Assembly: GCA_039821125.1 (NCBI GenBank)
Contig: JBCBOR010000006.1
Coordinates: 1-64,000 of the forward strand
Source of the DNA: Thermohalobaculum sp039821125
GTDB lineage: Bacteria > Pseudomonadota > Alphaproteobacteria > Rhodobacterales > Rhodobacteraceae
Direction of reading: 5' to 3'
Length of the DNA: 64,000 nt
The notes beneath the pieces are model-generated. The model was not told where the DNA came from. It saw nothing but the letters and a program-made list of their open reading frames with translations, and did not search any database. Positions 1 to 8,067 of the stretch are shown here, piece after piece. Within the stretch, counting starts at the first letter, position 1; each line of letters starts with the position of its first letter. The position numbers and the translations under genes were made by a program.

Positions 1-962
1 GTGGGCTTCATGGCCCGTTGATCATCGAAGAAGATATGCCGCCCGAGGTTGATCGCGACGAAGTCCTTGTCCTTGACGACTGGCGATTGGACGCCGAGGC
101 GCAGATCGACGAAAGCTTCGGTTTGATGCGTGACTGGTCGCATGCCGGTCGGATCGGCAATTTTGTGACCGTGAACGGCGACCCGGCCCACAAGCTTACC
201 GCTGGGCGGTATCAGCGGATCAGGCTTCGGTTGATCAACTCGGCGAATGCGCGGGTCTTCTCTCTTGGCCTAAAGGGCCTGGAGGGATGGGTCGTGTCGC
301 TCGACGGGCAGCCATTATCGAAGCCCGAGCCGATGGATCGCATGCGCCTCGCACCGGCGCAGAGGGCTGATCTGATCGTCGATGTGACGGACGAAACGGC
401 AGGAGAAGCTTTCCTCATCTCGTTCGAAAGAGACGGCGACTACGCGCTAACGACTTTCGACGTAGAAGCGGCGGTTCGACCGCAGCAACTGGGTAAGCCC
501 GCACCCCTTCAGCCGAACGAGGTTCCGATACTCGGCACCATCTCTCAGACGGCCACCCTGGTGATGGAAGGCGGGGCAATGGGCGGGATGCGTTCTGCGT
601 TAGTCGGCGGCGTTGAAACTGACATCCGCGATCTTGTCCGAAAGGGACGGGCCTGGGCTTTCAATGGCATGGCTGAACCACCTGCTGATCCCCTGCTCCA
701 GGTGCGTCTTGGGCAGACTGCCCGCATTTCCATGAAGAACGACACCCGTTGGCCACACGCGATGCACCTCCACGGCCACCACTTCCACCAGTTGGGTGGT
801 GATGGTGAGGTTGGCCCTCTCCGCGACACGCTGCTGGTCGATCCGGGGGAGACGGCGGACATCGCCTTCGTGGCCGACAATCCGGGGGCGTGGCTCTTGC
901 ACTGCCACATGCTCGAGCACTCGGCAGCAGGCATGTCCACCTGGATCGAGGTGCAGAGTTGA
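1..962 (+). CDS. Multicopper oxidase, C-terminal part (5' end outside window)
   Basis: The frame is already open at the left edge (it reads GLHGPLIIEED before the first possible start), so only the downstream two cupredoxin domains are present. The T2/T3 copper motif HAMHLHGHHFH lies at about 757-789 and the T1/T3 motif HCHMLEHSAAGM at about 901-936, so the copper sites carried by this part look intact. The family oxidises organic substrates or Cu(I) with four coppers, usually in the periplasm, and such proteins often take part in copper tolerance. The stop overlaps the start of the following ferric-reductase-like fragment, suggesting an original two-gene operon. Which substrate it oxidises cannot be told. 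Not obviously linked to the catabolic genes that follow. Confidence 0.9.
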   Translation, partial: GLHGPLIIEEDMPPEVDRDEVLVLDDWRLDAEAQIDESFGLMRDWSHAGRIGNFVTVNGDPAHKLTAGRYQRIRLRLINSANARVFSLGLKGLEGWVVSLDGQPLSKPEPMDRMRLAPAQRADLIVDVTDETAGEAFLISFERDGDYALTTFDVEAAVRPQQLGKPAPLQPNEVPILGTISQTATLVMEGGAMGGMRSALVGGVETDIRDLVRKGRAWAFNGMAEPPADPLLQVRLGQTARISMKNDTRWPHAMHLHGHHFHQLGGDGEVGPLRDTLLVDPGETADIAFVADNPGAWLLHCHMLEHSAAGMSTWIEVQS

Positions 963-1258
963 GGCCCTTCGGACTCCTAGTGATTGGGATTGCCTGTCTG
1001 GCTCCATCTTTCTGGCTTCCCGGGATCGCGCAGGGGCGTGATGTGATCGCCCTTTTCAGCCAATATCTCGGAATACTCGCACTGATCGCGATGGCCTTCG
1101 CGCAACTGATCGCGACCCGTTGGCCGGGGATCGAAGCCACATTCGGCCCGATGGACCAGTCCTACCGTATCCACAAATGGCTCGGTCTCGGAGCGATGGC
1201 CGCGATTTTGCTGCACGATACCATCTCGGCCAGCAACCGGAAAGCTTCGCTGCGCTGA
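959..1258 (+). pseudogene. Ferric-reductase-like transmembrane protein, truncated
   Basis: From a TTG overlapping the oxidase stop, the frame encodes three hydrophobic segments (residues about 4-22, 28-52 and 73-88) and the motif HKWLGLGAM...LLHD, whose two histidines (about residues 72 and 86) are candidate haem ligands of the ferric reductase/YedZ-like membrane domain. Recognisable sequence stops near 1230. The last few codons before the stop are out-of-frame P450 sequence. A normal protein of this family continues through more helices and often an FAD/NAD domain. The remnant was probably cut by a deletion that joined it to the P450 fragment. Confidence 0.7.
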
Positions 1259-1662
1259 AGGCGGACCCTTCGCTGGTCCTCAATGCCGCGCACGAGGCCA
1301 TCCGGATCGGAACCCCAATCCGATCCTTCACACGCAAAGCGGCCCGAGCTGTCGAGATCGAAGGCGTAGCGATCCCAAAAGGCGCCCGTGTCATGATGCT
1401 GTATGCGTCCGCCAACCGCGACGAACGCGTCTTCGCGAAGCCCGACACGTTCGACCTGACCCGTCGCAACGCGCGCATGCATATCGGCTTCGGCGCAGGC
1501 ATCCATATGTGCGTCGGCATGCATCTCGCGCTCCTGGAAATCGAGTGCCTGGCGCTGGCACTGACAAGACAGGTCGACCAGATTGAAATCGCGACAGCAA
1601 AACCCGCGCTCAACAACTCGATTTGCGCCTACGCATCTGTTGCTGCGACTGTCACGCGTTGA
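1230..1662 (+). pseudogene. Cytochrome P450, C-terminal third only
   Basis: Recognisable P450 sequence begins near QQPESFAALKADPSL and includes the K-helix ExxR motif (HEAIRI, about 1291-1308) and the haem-binding loop FGAGIHMCVG with its cysteine ligand (about 1492-1521), then runs to a normal stop at 1662. The N-terminal two thirds (substrate-binding part and I-helix) are missing. The open frame extends upstream to 1120, but that stretch is the ferric-reductase sequence read in another frame, so there is no proper start. It cannot make a working monooxygenase. Confidence 0.8.
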
Positions 1663-1765
1663 CGCAACAGGAGGTCCGTGCCAGCAGAACGGCGCTCGGG
1701 ACACAGATCAGAGCCGCCCGATCCTGCTCCAAGTTTCGGGCACCGCCCCGACCCACTGCCGTCAG

Positions 1766-1795
1766 GCAGGTGCGCAAACGCCTGCTCGTTTGCGC
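1766..1795. repeat. Overlapping inverted repeats at left edge of catabolic region
   Basis: A perfect 9-bp inverted repeat, GCGCAAACG (1772-1780) and CGTTTGCGC (1787-1795), is separated by CCTGCT. An overlapping alternative hairpin pairs GCAGG (1766-1770) with CCTGC (1781-1785). The two stems exclude each other. It lies between the P450 remnant and the 3' end of the first dctM gene, so it may serve as a terminator for that minus-strand operon, although no T-run follows. The rest of the 193-bp spacer shows nothing recognisable. Confidence 0.5.
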
Positions 1796-1855
1796 TTGAA
1801 CGCCAGCTCACCTTGAAAACCAGTCTGGTCAGAAATCTATCTTCCGACGCCGTCT

Positions 1856-3163
1856 TCAGCGCATCACGACCAACTCGACCGGCCAGAGTACGATCCCGGG
1901 AACGAGTACGATGATCACGATCCCCAGCAGCATCAGGAAGAAGAATGGCGCTGAGGCTGCCGTGATCCGCAGGATGTCCCGCCCGGTCAGCGATTGCAGG
2001 ACGAAGAGGTTGAAGCCCACAGGCGGGGTGATCTGCGCCATCTCGACCACGATCACCGTGAAGATGCCGAACCACAGCAGGTCGATCCCCGCACCCTTGA
2101 CCATCGGCAACACGACGGAGGCGGTGAGCACCATCATCGAGACACCGTCGAGGAAACAGCCCAGCACGATGTAGAGCAGCGTCAGCACGATCAGCAGCTC
2201 GTACTGGTTAAGGTTCCACGCCTCGACATAGCCGGCGATCACGCGCGGCACGCCTGTGAAACCCATGGCGATGGACAGGAACGCCGCGCCCGCAAGGATG
2301 AACGCGATCATGGTCGAGGTTCTGACGGCGCCCATCAGCGCATCCACGAACGAGGACCAGTTCAGGCTGCCGGACCATGCGGCCAGGATCAGCGCACCGA
2401 CAACGCCCATGGTCGCCGCCTCGGTCGGGGTCGCGAACCCGCCATAGATCGACCCGATGACGGCGAAGATCAGCAGGACCACGGGGATCAGCAGCCGGGC
2501 ACGCGCGACTTTCTCGCGCCAGGTCAGACGCTCGGTGAACGGCGGGGCCAGCGACGGGTTCAGCTTGGCCCGAATGGCGACATAGCCCATGAAGAGCAGG
2601 ATCAGCATGACGCCCGGCAACACACCCGCGATGAACAGGCGACTGATCGATTGCTGCGCGATCACGCCATAGACGATCAGCATGATCGAGGGCGGGATCA
2701 GCAGCCCCAACGTGCCCGAGCCCGCCAGCGTGCCGATGGTCAGCCGCTCGTCATAGCCGCGTTGTTTCAACTCGGGCACAGACATCCGCCCGATGGTCGC
2801 GCAGGTCACGGCCGAGGACCCCGCCACCGCCGCCATGACCCCGCAGCCAAGGATGTTGACGTGCAGCAGCCCGCCGGGCAGACGCCCGACAACAGGCGAC
2901 AGGCCATGGAACATGTCCTCGGACAATCGCGTGCGGAACAGAATCTCGCCCATCCAGATGAACAGCGGCAGCGCCGTCAGCGCCCAGTTCCAGCTGGCAT
3001 CCCAGACGGTCGAGGCCAGCAGCGATCCGGCAGGCGCGGGCGAGAAGAAGAAGAGCGCCACGAACCCGACCGCCGTCAGACTGACCGCGACCCAGATCCC
3101 GCTGGCCAGCAACAGCGCCATCACGGCGAACAGGATGACGGCGACGGTGCCCGGATCGGTCAT
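1856..3163 (-). CDS. dctM: TRAP transporter large permease (DctM family)
   Basis: A 435-residue membrane protein with about a dozen hydrophobic segments and the DctM-typical sequences GGLLHVNILGCGVMAAVAGSS and MAQITPPVGFNL. DctM carries the substrate and couples it to the sodium gradient. Its start overlaps the stop of the dctQ gene (ATGA at 3160-3163), and the order dctP-dctQ-dctM on the minus strand is standard. TRAP systems import organic acids and related solutes. The divergent neighbours (PuuE-like hydrolase, hydantoinase) suggest a cyclic amide, ureide or derived acid as substrate, but this is inference. Confidence 0.95.
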   Translation of the reverse strand: MTDPGTVAVILFAVMALLLASGIWVAVSLTAVGFVALFFFSPAPAGSLLASTVWDASWNWALTALPLFIWMGEILFRTRLSEDMFHGLSPVVGRLPGGLLHVNILGCGVMAAVAGSSAVTCATIGRMSVPELKQRGYDERLTIGTLAGSGTLGLLIPPSIMLIVYGVIAQQSISRLFIAGVLPGVMLILLFMGYVAIRAKLNPSLAPPFTERLTWREKVARARLLIPVVLLIFAVIGSIYGGFATPTEAATMGVVGALILAAWSGSLNWSSFVDALMGAVRTSTMIAFILAGAAFLSIAMGFTGVPRVIAGYVEAWNLNQYELLIVLTLLYIVLGCFLDGVSMMVLTASVVLPMVKGAGIDLLWFGIFTVIVVEMAQITPPVGFNLFVLQSLTGRDILRITAASAPFFFLMLLGIVIIVLVPGIVLWPVELVVMR

Positions 3164-3693
3164 GTCGCGGCGTCCCGTTCTTCGGTCGGCAGAACCGTCT
3201 CGGCATTGGCCTCATAGCTCGGTTCGGCCCGGCCCCGGATCACGCAGATCATGTCGTCGATCAGGGCGATCAGCAGGATCAGCGCACCGACAGCCATGGT
3301 CAAGCGCGGGATCCAGAACGGGATCGCCATCAGACCTGGGGAAAGCTCGTTGAACTTCCACGAAAACCAGACGAGGTCGACGGCCCAGTACAAGAAATAC
3401 GCAACCCCGGCGGCAGAGACGGCAAGGCACCAAATCTCGATCCAGCGCCTCAGACCCGGCCCGGCATGCCGGATCGCCAGCGTCACCCGGATATGCCCGC
3501 CCCGGCGCAGGGTGTAGGCGAGCCCGAGGAAGGTCGAGGCCGCCAGGCAGAACCCGGCGGTCTCAGTCGAATCGATGGTCAGCCCGATCAGCCTTGCGAT
3601 CACCTGCGCGATGATCGTGACCGCGATGCCCACGAGGAAGAGGCCGGAGAGAACCCCGGCCCCGGTGTAGAGGCTGTCAAGCGCGCGGCGCAT
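3160..3693 (-). CDS. dctQ: TRAP transporter small permease (DctQ family)
   Basis: A 177-residue protein with four predicted membrane segments (about residues 13-33, 48-62, 86-107 and 127-147) and the motif TLRRGGHIRV, which is typical of DctQ. It forms the membrane complex with the adjacent DctM, overlapping it by 4 nt. It lies 36 bp downstream of dctP. The charged C-terminal tail of about 25 residues is cytoplasmic and not conserved. Confidence 0.92.
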   Translation of the reverse strand: MRRALDSLYTGAGVLSGLFLVGIAVTIIAQVIARLIGLTIDSTETAGFCLAASTFLGLAYTLRRGGHIRVTLAIRHAGPGLRRWIEIWCLAVSAAGVAYFLYWAVDLVWFSWKFNELSPGLMAIPFWIPRLTMAVGALILLIALIDDMICVIRGRAEPSYEANAETVLPTEERDAAT

Positions 3694-3709
3694 CGTGGCC
3701 GTCCCCCGC

Positions 3710-3728
3710 CCAGGCCGTCCTTGCCTGG
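3710..3728 (-). promoter_or_regulatory. Stem-loop between dctP and dctQ
   Basis: CCAGGC (3710-3715) pairs with GCCTGG (3723-3728) around a 7-nt loop in the short dctP-dctQ spacer. There is no T-run. One of six stem-loops in this window placed directly after a solute-binding-protein gene, where they could protect the upstream mRNA and raise binding-protein output over permease. Confidence 0.4.
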
Positions 3729-3729
3729 C

Positions 3730-4710
3730 TCAGCGCAGTGCGAGATACCGGTCGAGCACGGCGATCGCCTCGGGGCTCGCAGTCTTGCGCCACTCGTCCA
3801 TCATCGAGCCGCCGATCTCGACCATCTTCTCGATGACCTCAGCTGGAGCCGTTGTCGCGGTCATGCCGTTCTCGGTCAGGGTCTTGATCTGCGCCTCGGT
3901 CGTGGCGGCGCTCATCTCCCAGGCGCGCAACTCGGCAGCCTCGGCGGCAGCCAGCACGGCGGCCTGCGTCTCGGGCGAGAGGCTGTCGAACATCGCCTGG
4001 CTCACCACGACAGCGTTCTTCGAGAAGATCGCGCCCGCATAGGTGAAGTCAGACGTGTTGTCCCAGGCCTGAATGTCGATGCCGGTCTGCGGCGAGGTGA
4101 ACAGTGCCTCGATCAGCCCTGTCGAGAACGCTTGCGGGATCTCGGCAAAGGGCAGGATCGTGGCCTGAAAGCCCAGCATCTCGCCCATCTGCTGGGTCGC
4201 GGTCGAGTAGATCCGCAGTTTCTTGTCCTTGAAGGTTTCCAGACCGGCGACCGGCTCTTTCGTGTAGAAGCCCTGGCCCGGCCACGGCGAATAGTACAAT
4301 GCCTTCAGTCCGATCTCGGCGAACTTCTCGTCGAAATAGGCCTTTTGCAGGTCCTTGAGCAGCCACGCTTCGGCATAGGTCGAGGCGATGAACGGCAGAC
4401 CCGCCAGAATGTACATCGGGTCTTCGTTGCCGTAGACGCCCAGCCGGATCTCGCCGATCGGCACCTGTCCGCGCTGAACCGCGGTCTTGATCGCGTCAAG
4501 CTTGATCAGCGTGTCGTTGGATTGAAGGTCGATCGTCAGGTCGGAATTCGCCCCGATCTCCTCGATGAAGGCGCGGATGTTCTTGGTGTGGAAGTTGTCC
4601 TCCGGGTATCCCGAAGCCATGATCCACGTCGTCTCGGCCATGGCCGGTGCGCCCAGTGTCAGCGCAAGCGCGGCAGATCCAACAACGTATTTCGTCCATG
4701 AAGCAAGCAT
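3730..4710 (-). CDS. dctP: TRAP transporter solute-binding protein (DctP family)
   Basis: A 326-residue periplasmic protein with a clear signal peptide (cleavage near APAMA-ET, residue 26). It shows the DctP layout, including KDKKLRIYSTATQQMGEMLG, where the arginine normally holds the carboxylate of the ligand, and GLIEALFTSP in the second half. It captures the solute for the DctQM membrane complex encoded just downstream. A conserved ligand arginine favours a carboxylated substrate. It starts divergently from the PuuE/hydantoinase operon over a 236-bp shared control region. Confidence 0.93.
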   Translation of the reverse strand: MLASWTKYVVGSAALALTLGAPAMAETTWIMASGYPEDNFHTKNIRAFIEEIGANSDLTIDLQSNDTLIKLDAIKTAVQRGQVPIGEIRLGVYGNEDPMYILAGLPFIASTYAEAWLLKDLQKAYFDEKFAEIGLKALYYSPWPGQGFYTKEPVAGLETFKDKKLRIYSTATQQMGEMLGFQATILPFAEIPQAFSTGLIEALFTSPQTGIDIQAWDNTSDFTYAGAIFSKNAVVVSQAMFDSLSPETQAAVLAAAEAAELRAWEMSAATTEAQIKTLTENGMTATTAPAEVIEKMVEIGGSMMDEWRKTASPEAIAVLDRYLALR

Positions 4711-4869
4711 GTGATCTCTCCTGTCGTCAGGGCGGACATAGCCGCCCGAGGGGTCGGCGCGTTCGGCGCTCTTCGCAAGTGCAGCATCAGCCTGAGCGGG
4801 TTCGCAGGGTGAAGTCCAGCAGATTCTGCATGAATTTCCGCCTCGCGATCAGAAACACGATCCATCAGG

Positions 4870-4919
4870 TGTGCACATGCGAAGGGATGTTGATTTTTTA
4901 GGCAGACTATTCGTTAATT
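4870..4919 (+). promoter_or_regulatory. Candidate promoter and operator of hydantoinase operon
   Basis: The 236-bp divergent spacer contains the perfect palindrome TGTGCACA (4870-4877), of a kind often bound by GntR-type regulators. It also has TTGATT (4890-4895) and TTAATT (4914-4919), 18 bp apart, as weak sigma-70-like boxes upstream of the ATG at 4947. The composition is clearly more AT-rich here than in the genes. Assignment rests on position and pattern only. Confidence 0.3.
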
Positions 4920-4946
4920 GCGCGTGTGTGTGCAGGGGTGACAGAC

Positions 4947-5867
4947 ATGCAGGATCGTCGCGATCTGAAAGGCTATTGGGACGGAGCACCTCCACCGCCC
5001 TGGCCGAATACGGCTCGGCTGGCGGTGTCCGTTGTCGTGAATGTCGAGGAAGGGGCCGAGTTCTCGATCGCTGATGGCGATCCCCTGAACGAGGCCGGGC
5101 CGGAAGCCCCGCAACTGGTCGAGGATGTGCCCGATCTCTGCATGGAAAGCCACTTTGCCTATGGCCCGCGCGCCGGATACCGCCGCATCGCCAATGCGCT
5201 GGACCGGGCCGGAGCGGTCGCCACGTTCTCGACCTGTGGACGGGCGGCACAGCGCACGCCGTGGCTGCTGAAGGATGCCGTGGCGCGCGGTCACGAGGTG
5301 TCGTGCCATGGCTGGCTCTGGCAACCGCACGCGCATCTTGACGAGGCGACCGAGCGAGACGTGATCGCCCGGACCCACAGCACGCTCGCCGAGATCACCG
5401 GGGTGCCGCCCGTCGGCTGGCATACGAAGTCCGCCTCCAGCCTCAACACCCGCCGCCTTCTGCTGGACCATGGCGGGTTCCTCTACGACTCGGACTGCTA
5501 TGACGACGACATCCCCCGCGTCGAACGCCGCGGCGAGGCTGATCATGTCGTGCTGCCCTACGCGTTCGACACCAACGATATGCGCTTTCGCCCCGGCGGC
5601 GCCTTCGTCCACGGCGAGGATTTCAGCCGCTACTGCATCGCCGCCTTCGACCGGTTGTGGGAGGAAGGCCGGACCGAGGCGCGCATGATGTCCATCGGCC
5701 TTCACCTGCGCACCATCGGACGGCCTGCGCGGATCGGCGGGCTGGAGGCCTTGCTCGACCACATGACCCGCAAGGGCGGGGTCTGGCTTGCCTCGCGCCG
5801 CCAGATCGCCGAAAGCTGGCGGGCGGCACGGGGCCTGCCTGCATGGACGGCGAAGGAACCGGCATGA
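4947..5867 (+). CDS. PuuE-like polysaccharide-deacetylase-family hydrolase (copy 1)
   Basis: The ATG at 4947 is preceded by GGGGTG at good spacing and is preferred over the GTG at 4926. The 306-residue protein has the NodB-fold pattern seen in PuuE allantoinases: NVEEGAEFS at 32-40 in place of the metal-binding TFDDG motif, GHEVSCHGW at 115-123, PYAFDTNDMRF, and GLHLRTIGRP near the C-terminus. PuuE opens allantoin, a cyclic ureide. Here the gene overlaps a hydantoinase gene (ATGA), so it likely hydrolyses a cyclic amide, imide or ureide. It is closely similar in motifs to the protein at 32567 and more distantly to that at 43828. The exact substrate is unknown. Confidence 0.85.
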   Translation: MQDRRDLKGYWDGAPPPPWPNTARLAVSVVVNVEEGAEFSIADGDPLNEAGPEAPQLVEDVPDLCMESHFAYGPRAGYRRIANALDRAGAVATFSTCGRAAQRTPWLLKDAVARGHEVSCHGWLWQPHAHLDEATERDVIARTHSTLAEITGVPPVGWHTKSASSLNTRRLLLDHGGFLYDSDCYDDDIPRVERRGEADHVVLPYAFDTNDMRFRPGGAFVHGEDFSRYCIAAFDRLWEEGRTEARMMSIGLHLRTIGRPARIGGLEALLDHMTRKGGVWLASRRQIAESWRAARGLPAWTAKEPA

Positions 5868-7267
5868 GCTATGACCTGATCATCAAGGGCGCCGAGATCG
5901 CCACCGCCGCGGATATCACTCGTGCCGATATCGGTATCCGCGACGGCAAAGTCGCGACCCTGGGCCTTGATCTGGGCGAGGCGGCGGAGGTGATCGACGC
6001 CTCCGGTCTCTACGCTCTGCCGGGCGGGATCGACAGCCATGTGCATATCTCGCAGCCTTCGGGGCCGAACGTGATCATGGCCGACGATTTCGAAAGCGCC
6101 ACGCGCTCGGCGGCGTTTGGCGGGAACACCACCGTGCTGCCCTTTTGCCTGCCCGAGGAAGGCCAGACCCTGCGCAAGGCGGTCGATGCCTATCACGCCA
6201 AAGCCCGAGGCAACTGCCATATCGATGTCAGCTTTCACCTGATCGTCAATCGCACCGATGCCCAGACGCTGGGGCAGGATCTGCCCGCGCTGCTGGAAGC
6301 GGGGCATACCAGTTTCAAGGTCTTCATGACCTATCCCGGGATGCGCCTGACGGATCGCGAGATCCTCGATGTCATGGCGGTGGCCAAGCGCCACGGCGCG
6401 ATGGTCATGTGCCATGCCGAGAACGAGGACGCCATCGACTTCCTGCGCGACACTGCCGAGCGGGATGGCAACACCGGCCCCTACTACCACGCCGCCACCC
6501 GCCCCGTGCCGGTGGAACGCGAGGCGACGCACCGGGCGATCACGCTGGCCGAGATCGCGGGCGTGCCGCTGACGATCGTGCATGTCTCGAACGGCGAGGC
6601 GCTGGACGAGATCAAACGCGCCCGCGCCCGCGGCGCCCGGGTCCATGCCGAGACATGCCCGCAATACCTGACGCTGACCGCCGATGATCTCGACCGGTCA
6701 GGGTTCGAGGGGGCCAAGTATGTCTGCTCGCCGCCGCCGCGCGATGCGGCCAATCAGGTGGCGTGCTGGGCCGGTCTCGAGCAGGGGGATTTCGAGCTTT
6801 ACTCGTCGGACCACTGCCCGTTCCTCTATCTCAGCCCCGAGGGCAAGGACACCAAGGGCGCGCGCGACAGTTTCCGGCATATCCCGAACGGTATTCCCGG
6901 GGTCGAGACGCGGCTGCCGATCCTGTTCTCGGAAGGGGTGGTGAAAGGGCGGATGGATCTGACCCGGTTCGTCGCTGTGACCGCGACCAACCACGCCAAG
7001 CTTTACGGGATGTATCCGCAGAAGGGCACGATCGCGGTCGGGTCCGATGCCGATATCGTGCTGTGGGATCCAGCGCGCAAGGAAACGATCCGGCAGGAGA
7101 TCCTGAACCACGGCTCGGACTACACGCCGTGGGAGGGGTTCGAGGTGACGGGCTGGCCTGTCACAACGATCCTGCGCGGGCGCCCCGTGGTGCGCGATGG
7201 CGCGTTGGCCGATAACGGGCGGCGCGGCACACATCTGACCCGCGACCTGCCAGGAAAGCCCTTCTGA
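5864..7267 (+). CDS. D-hydantoinase / dihydropyrimidinase
   Basis: The 467-residue protein has every metal-site residue of dihydropyrimidinase: His59 and His61 (SHVHIS), carbamylated Lys152 (FKVFMTYPG), His184, His240 (IVHVSN) and Asp316 (SSDHCPF). The enzyme opens 5,6-dihydropyrimidines or 5-substituted hydantoins to N-carbamoyl amino acids using two zinc ions in the cytoplasm. The ATG at 5864 overlaps the preceding stop; the longer open frame upstream is the previous gene read out of frame. It overlaps the racemase homologue by one base. The downstream convergent gene codes for a carbamoylase that could use its product. Confidence 0.93.
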   Translation: MSYDLIIKGAEIATAADITRADIGIRDGKVATLGLDLGEAAEVIDASGLYALPGGIDSHVHISQPSGPNVIMADDFESATRSAAFGGNTTVLPFCLPEEGQTLRKAVDAYHAKARGNCHIDVSFHLIVNRTDAQTLGQDLPALLEAGHTSFKVFMTYPGMRLTDREILDVMAVAKRHGAMVMCHAENEDAIDFLRDTAERDGNTGPYYHAATRPVPVEREATHRAITLAEIAGVPLTIVHVSNGEALDEIKRARARGARVHAETCPQYLTLTADDLDRSGFEGAKYVCSPPPRDAANQVACWAGLEQGDFELYSSDHCPFLYLSPEGKDTKGARDSFRHIPNGIPGVETRLPILFSEGVVKGRMDLTRFVAVTATNHAKLYGMYPQKGTIAVGSDADIVLWDPARKETIRQEILNHGSDYTPWEGFEVTGWPVTTILRGRPVVRDGALADNGRRGTHLTRDLPGKPF

Positions 7268-8004
7268 TGCGCATTCTCTGCCTGAACGCCAACACGACCG
7301 AGTTCGTCACCCGCACCGTCGGCGACGAGATGCGCAGGGCCCTCGGCGATGCGGCGGAGGTGGTGGATGCGACCCCGTCCTTCGGTCCGGCGGTGATCAA
7401 GACGCGGCTGGATCATGCGGTCGCCACCCACGGGATCGTCGACGCCGCTGCCGCGCACGGGGATGTCGATGCGGTCATGCTGGCGGTGTCGTTCGATACC
7501 GGGCGCGATGCGCTGCGCGAGGCGTTGTCGGTGCCGGTTGTCGGCATGTCCGAAGCCTCGGTCGCCATGGCGCGGATGGTCGGCGGGCGGATCGGCTATG
7601 TCTCGATGGGGGCACTGGTCACGCCGCTCTATCACGAGACCCTCGGCCACTGCGATCTGACCCGCGACATGGCCGGGTGGGAAGCGCTGGAAGCCCCGTC
7701 CGCCTACCGGCCCGGCGACAAGTCGGACCTGGACGCGATGTTGGTCGGGGCGTGCGGGCGGCTGGCCAAGCAGGGCGCGGATGTTGTCGTGCTGCTGGGC
7801 GCGGTACTGGCCGGGGCCGCACGGCGGATCAGGGACACAAGCCCGCTGCCGGTGATCGATGGCGGGCAGGCGGGTGCCCTAATGGCGCGGGCAATGGTGG
7901 ATCTCGCCGCGATCAAACCGCAGGTTGGCACCTATGCGGCCCGTGCAAGCGACGGGTTGACCGGCGTTTCTGCGGCGCTGGCGGGTTTGCAGACCGGGCC
8001 CTGA
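7267..8004 (+). CDS. Hydantoin-racemase family protein lacking both catalytic Cys
   Basis: A 245-residue Asp/Glu/hydantoin racemase-fold protein. The N-terminal LNANTTEFVT matches the NPNTS motif. The stretch around residue 75 reads AVSFDTGRDALRE, where the family has a catalytic cysteine before FDD/FDP. The second site reads VVLLGAVLAGAA (Ala179) where the family has GCAG. Both acid/base cysteines are therefore Ser and Ala. Normal family members interconvert D- and L-5-substituted hydantoins by two-base chemistry, so this copy is probably not a classical racemase. It could be a one-sided isomerase, a decarboxylase-like or a binding protein. It overlaps the hydantoinase stop by one base and ends the operon. 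Confidence 0.85.
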   Translation: MRILCLNANTTEFVTRTVGDEMRRALGDAAEVVDATPSFGPAVIKTRLDHAVATHGIVDAAAAHGDVDAVMLAVSFDTGRDALREALSVPVVGMSEASVAMARMVGGRIGYVSMGALVTPLYHETLGHCDLTRDMAGWEALEAPSAYRPGDKSDLDAMLVGACGRLAKQGADVVVLLGAVLAGAARRIRDTSPLPVIDGGQAGALMARAMVDLAAIKPQVGTYAARASDGLTGVSAALAGLQTGP

Positions 8005-8059
8005 GGGCCCGTGCGAGAGCGCTGCTCTCGCGCTCTCGAGGTATTTGCGCAAGATGAAG
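7996..8059 (+). repeat. Dispersed double-hairpin repeat, copy A (bidirectional terminator)
   Basis: Two 3-nt-loop stems in tandem: GGGCCC-TGA-GGGCCC (7996-8010, the loop is the racemase stop codon) and GCGAGAGC-GCT-GCTCTCGC (8013-8031), followed by GAGGTATTTGCGCAAGATGAAG. It sits between two converging operons. The reverse complement of 16170-16236 is homologous, with a compensatory A-T to G-C change in the second stem, so the fold appears to be kept. Probably a terminator used from both sides. Confidence 0.7.
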
Positions 8060-8067
8060 ATGAGATC

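Noticed and set aside
1120..1229. N-terminal extension of the P450 frame to an upstream start
   Set aside because: This part is ferric-reductase-like sequence in another phase, so it is not a P450 N-terminus.
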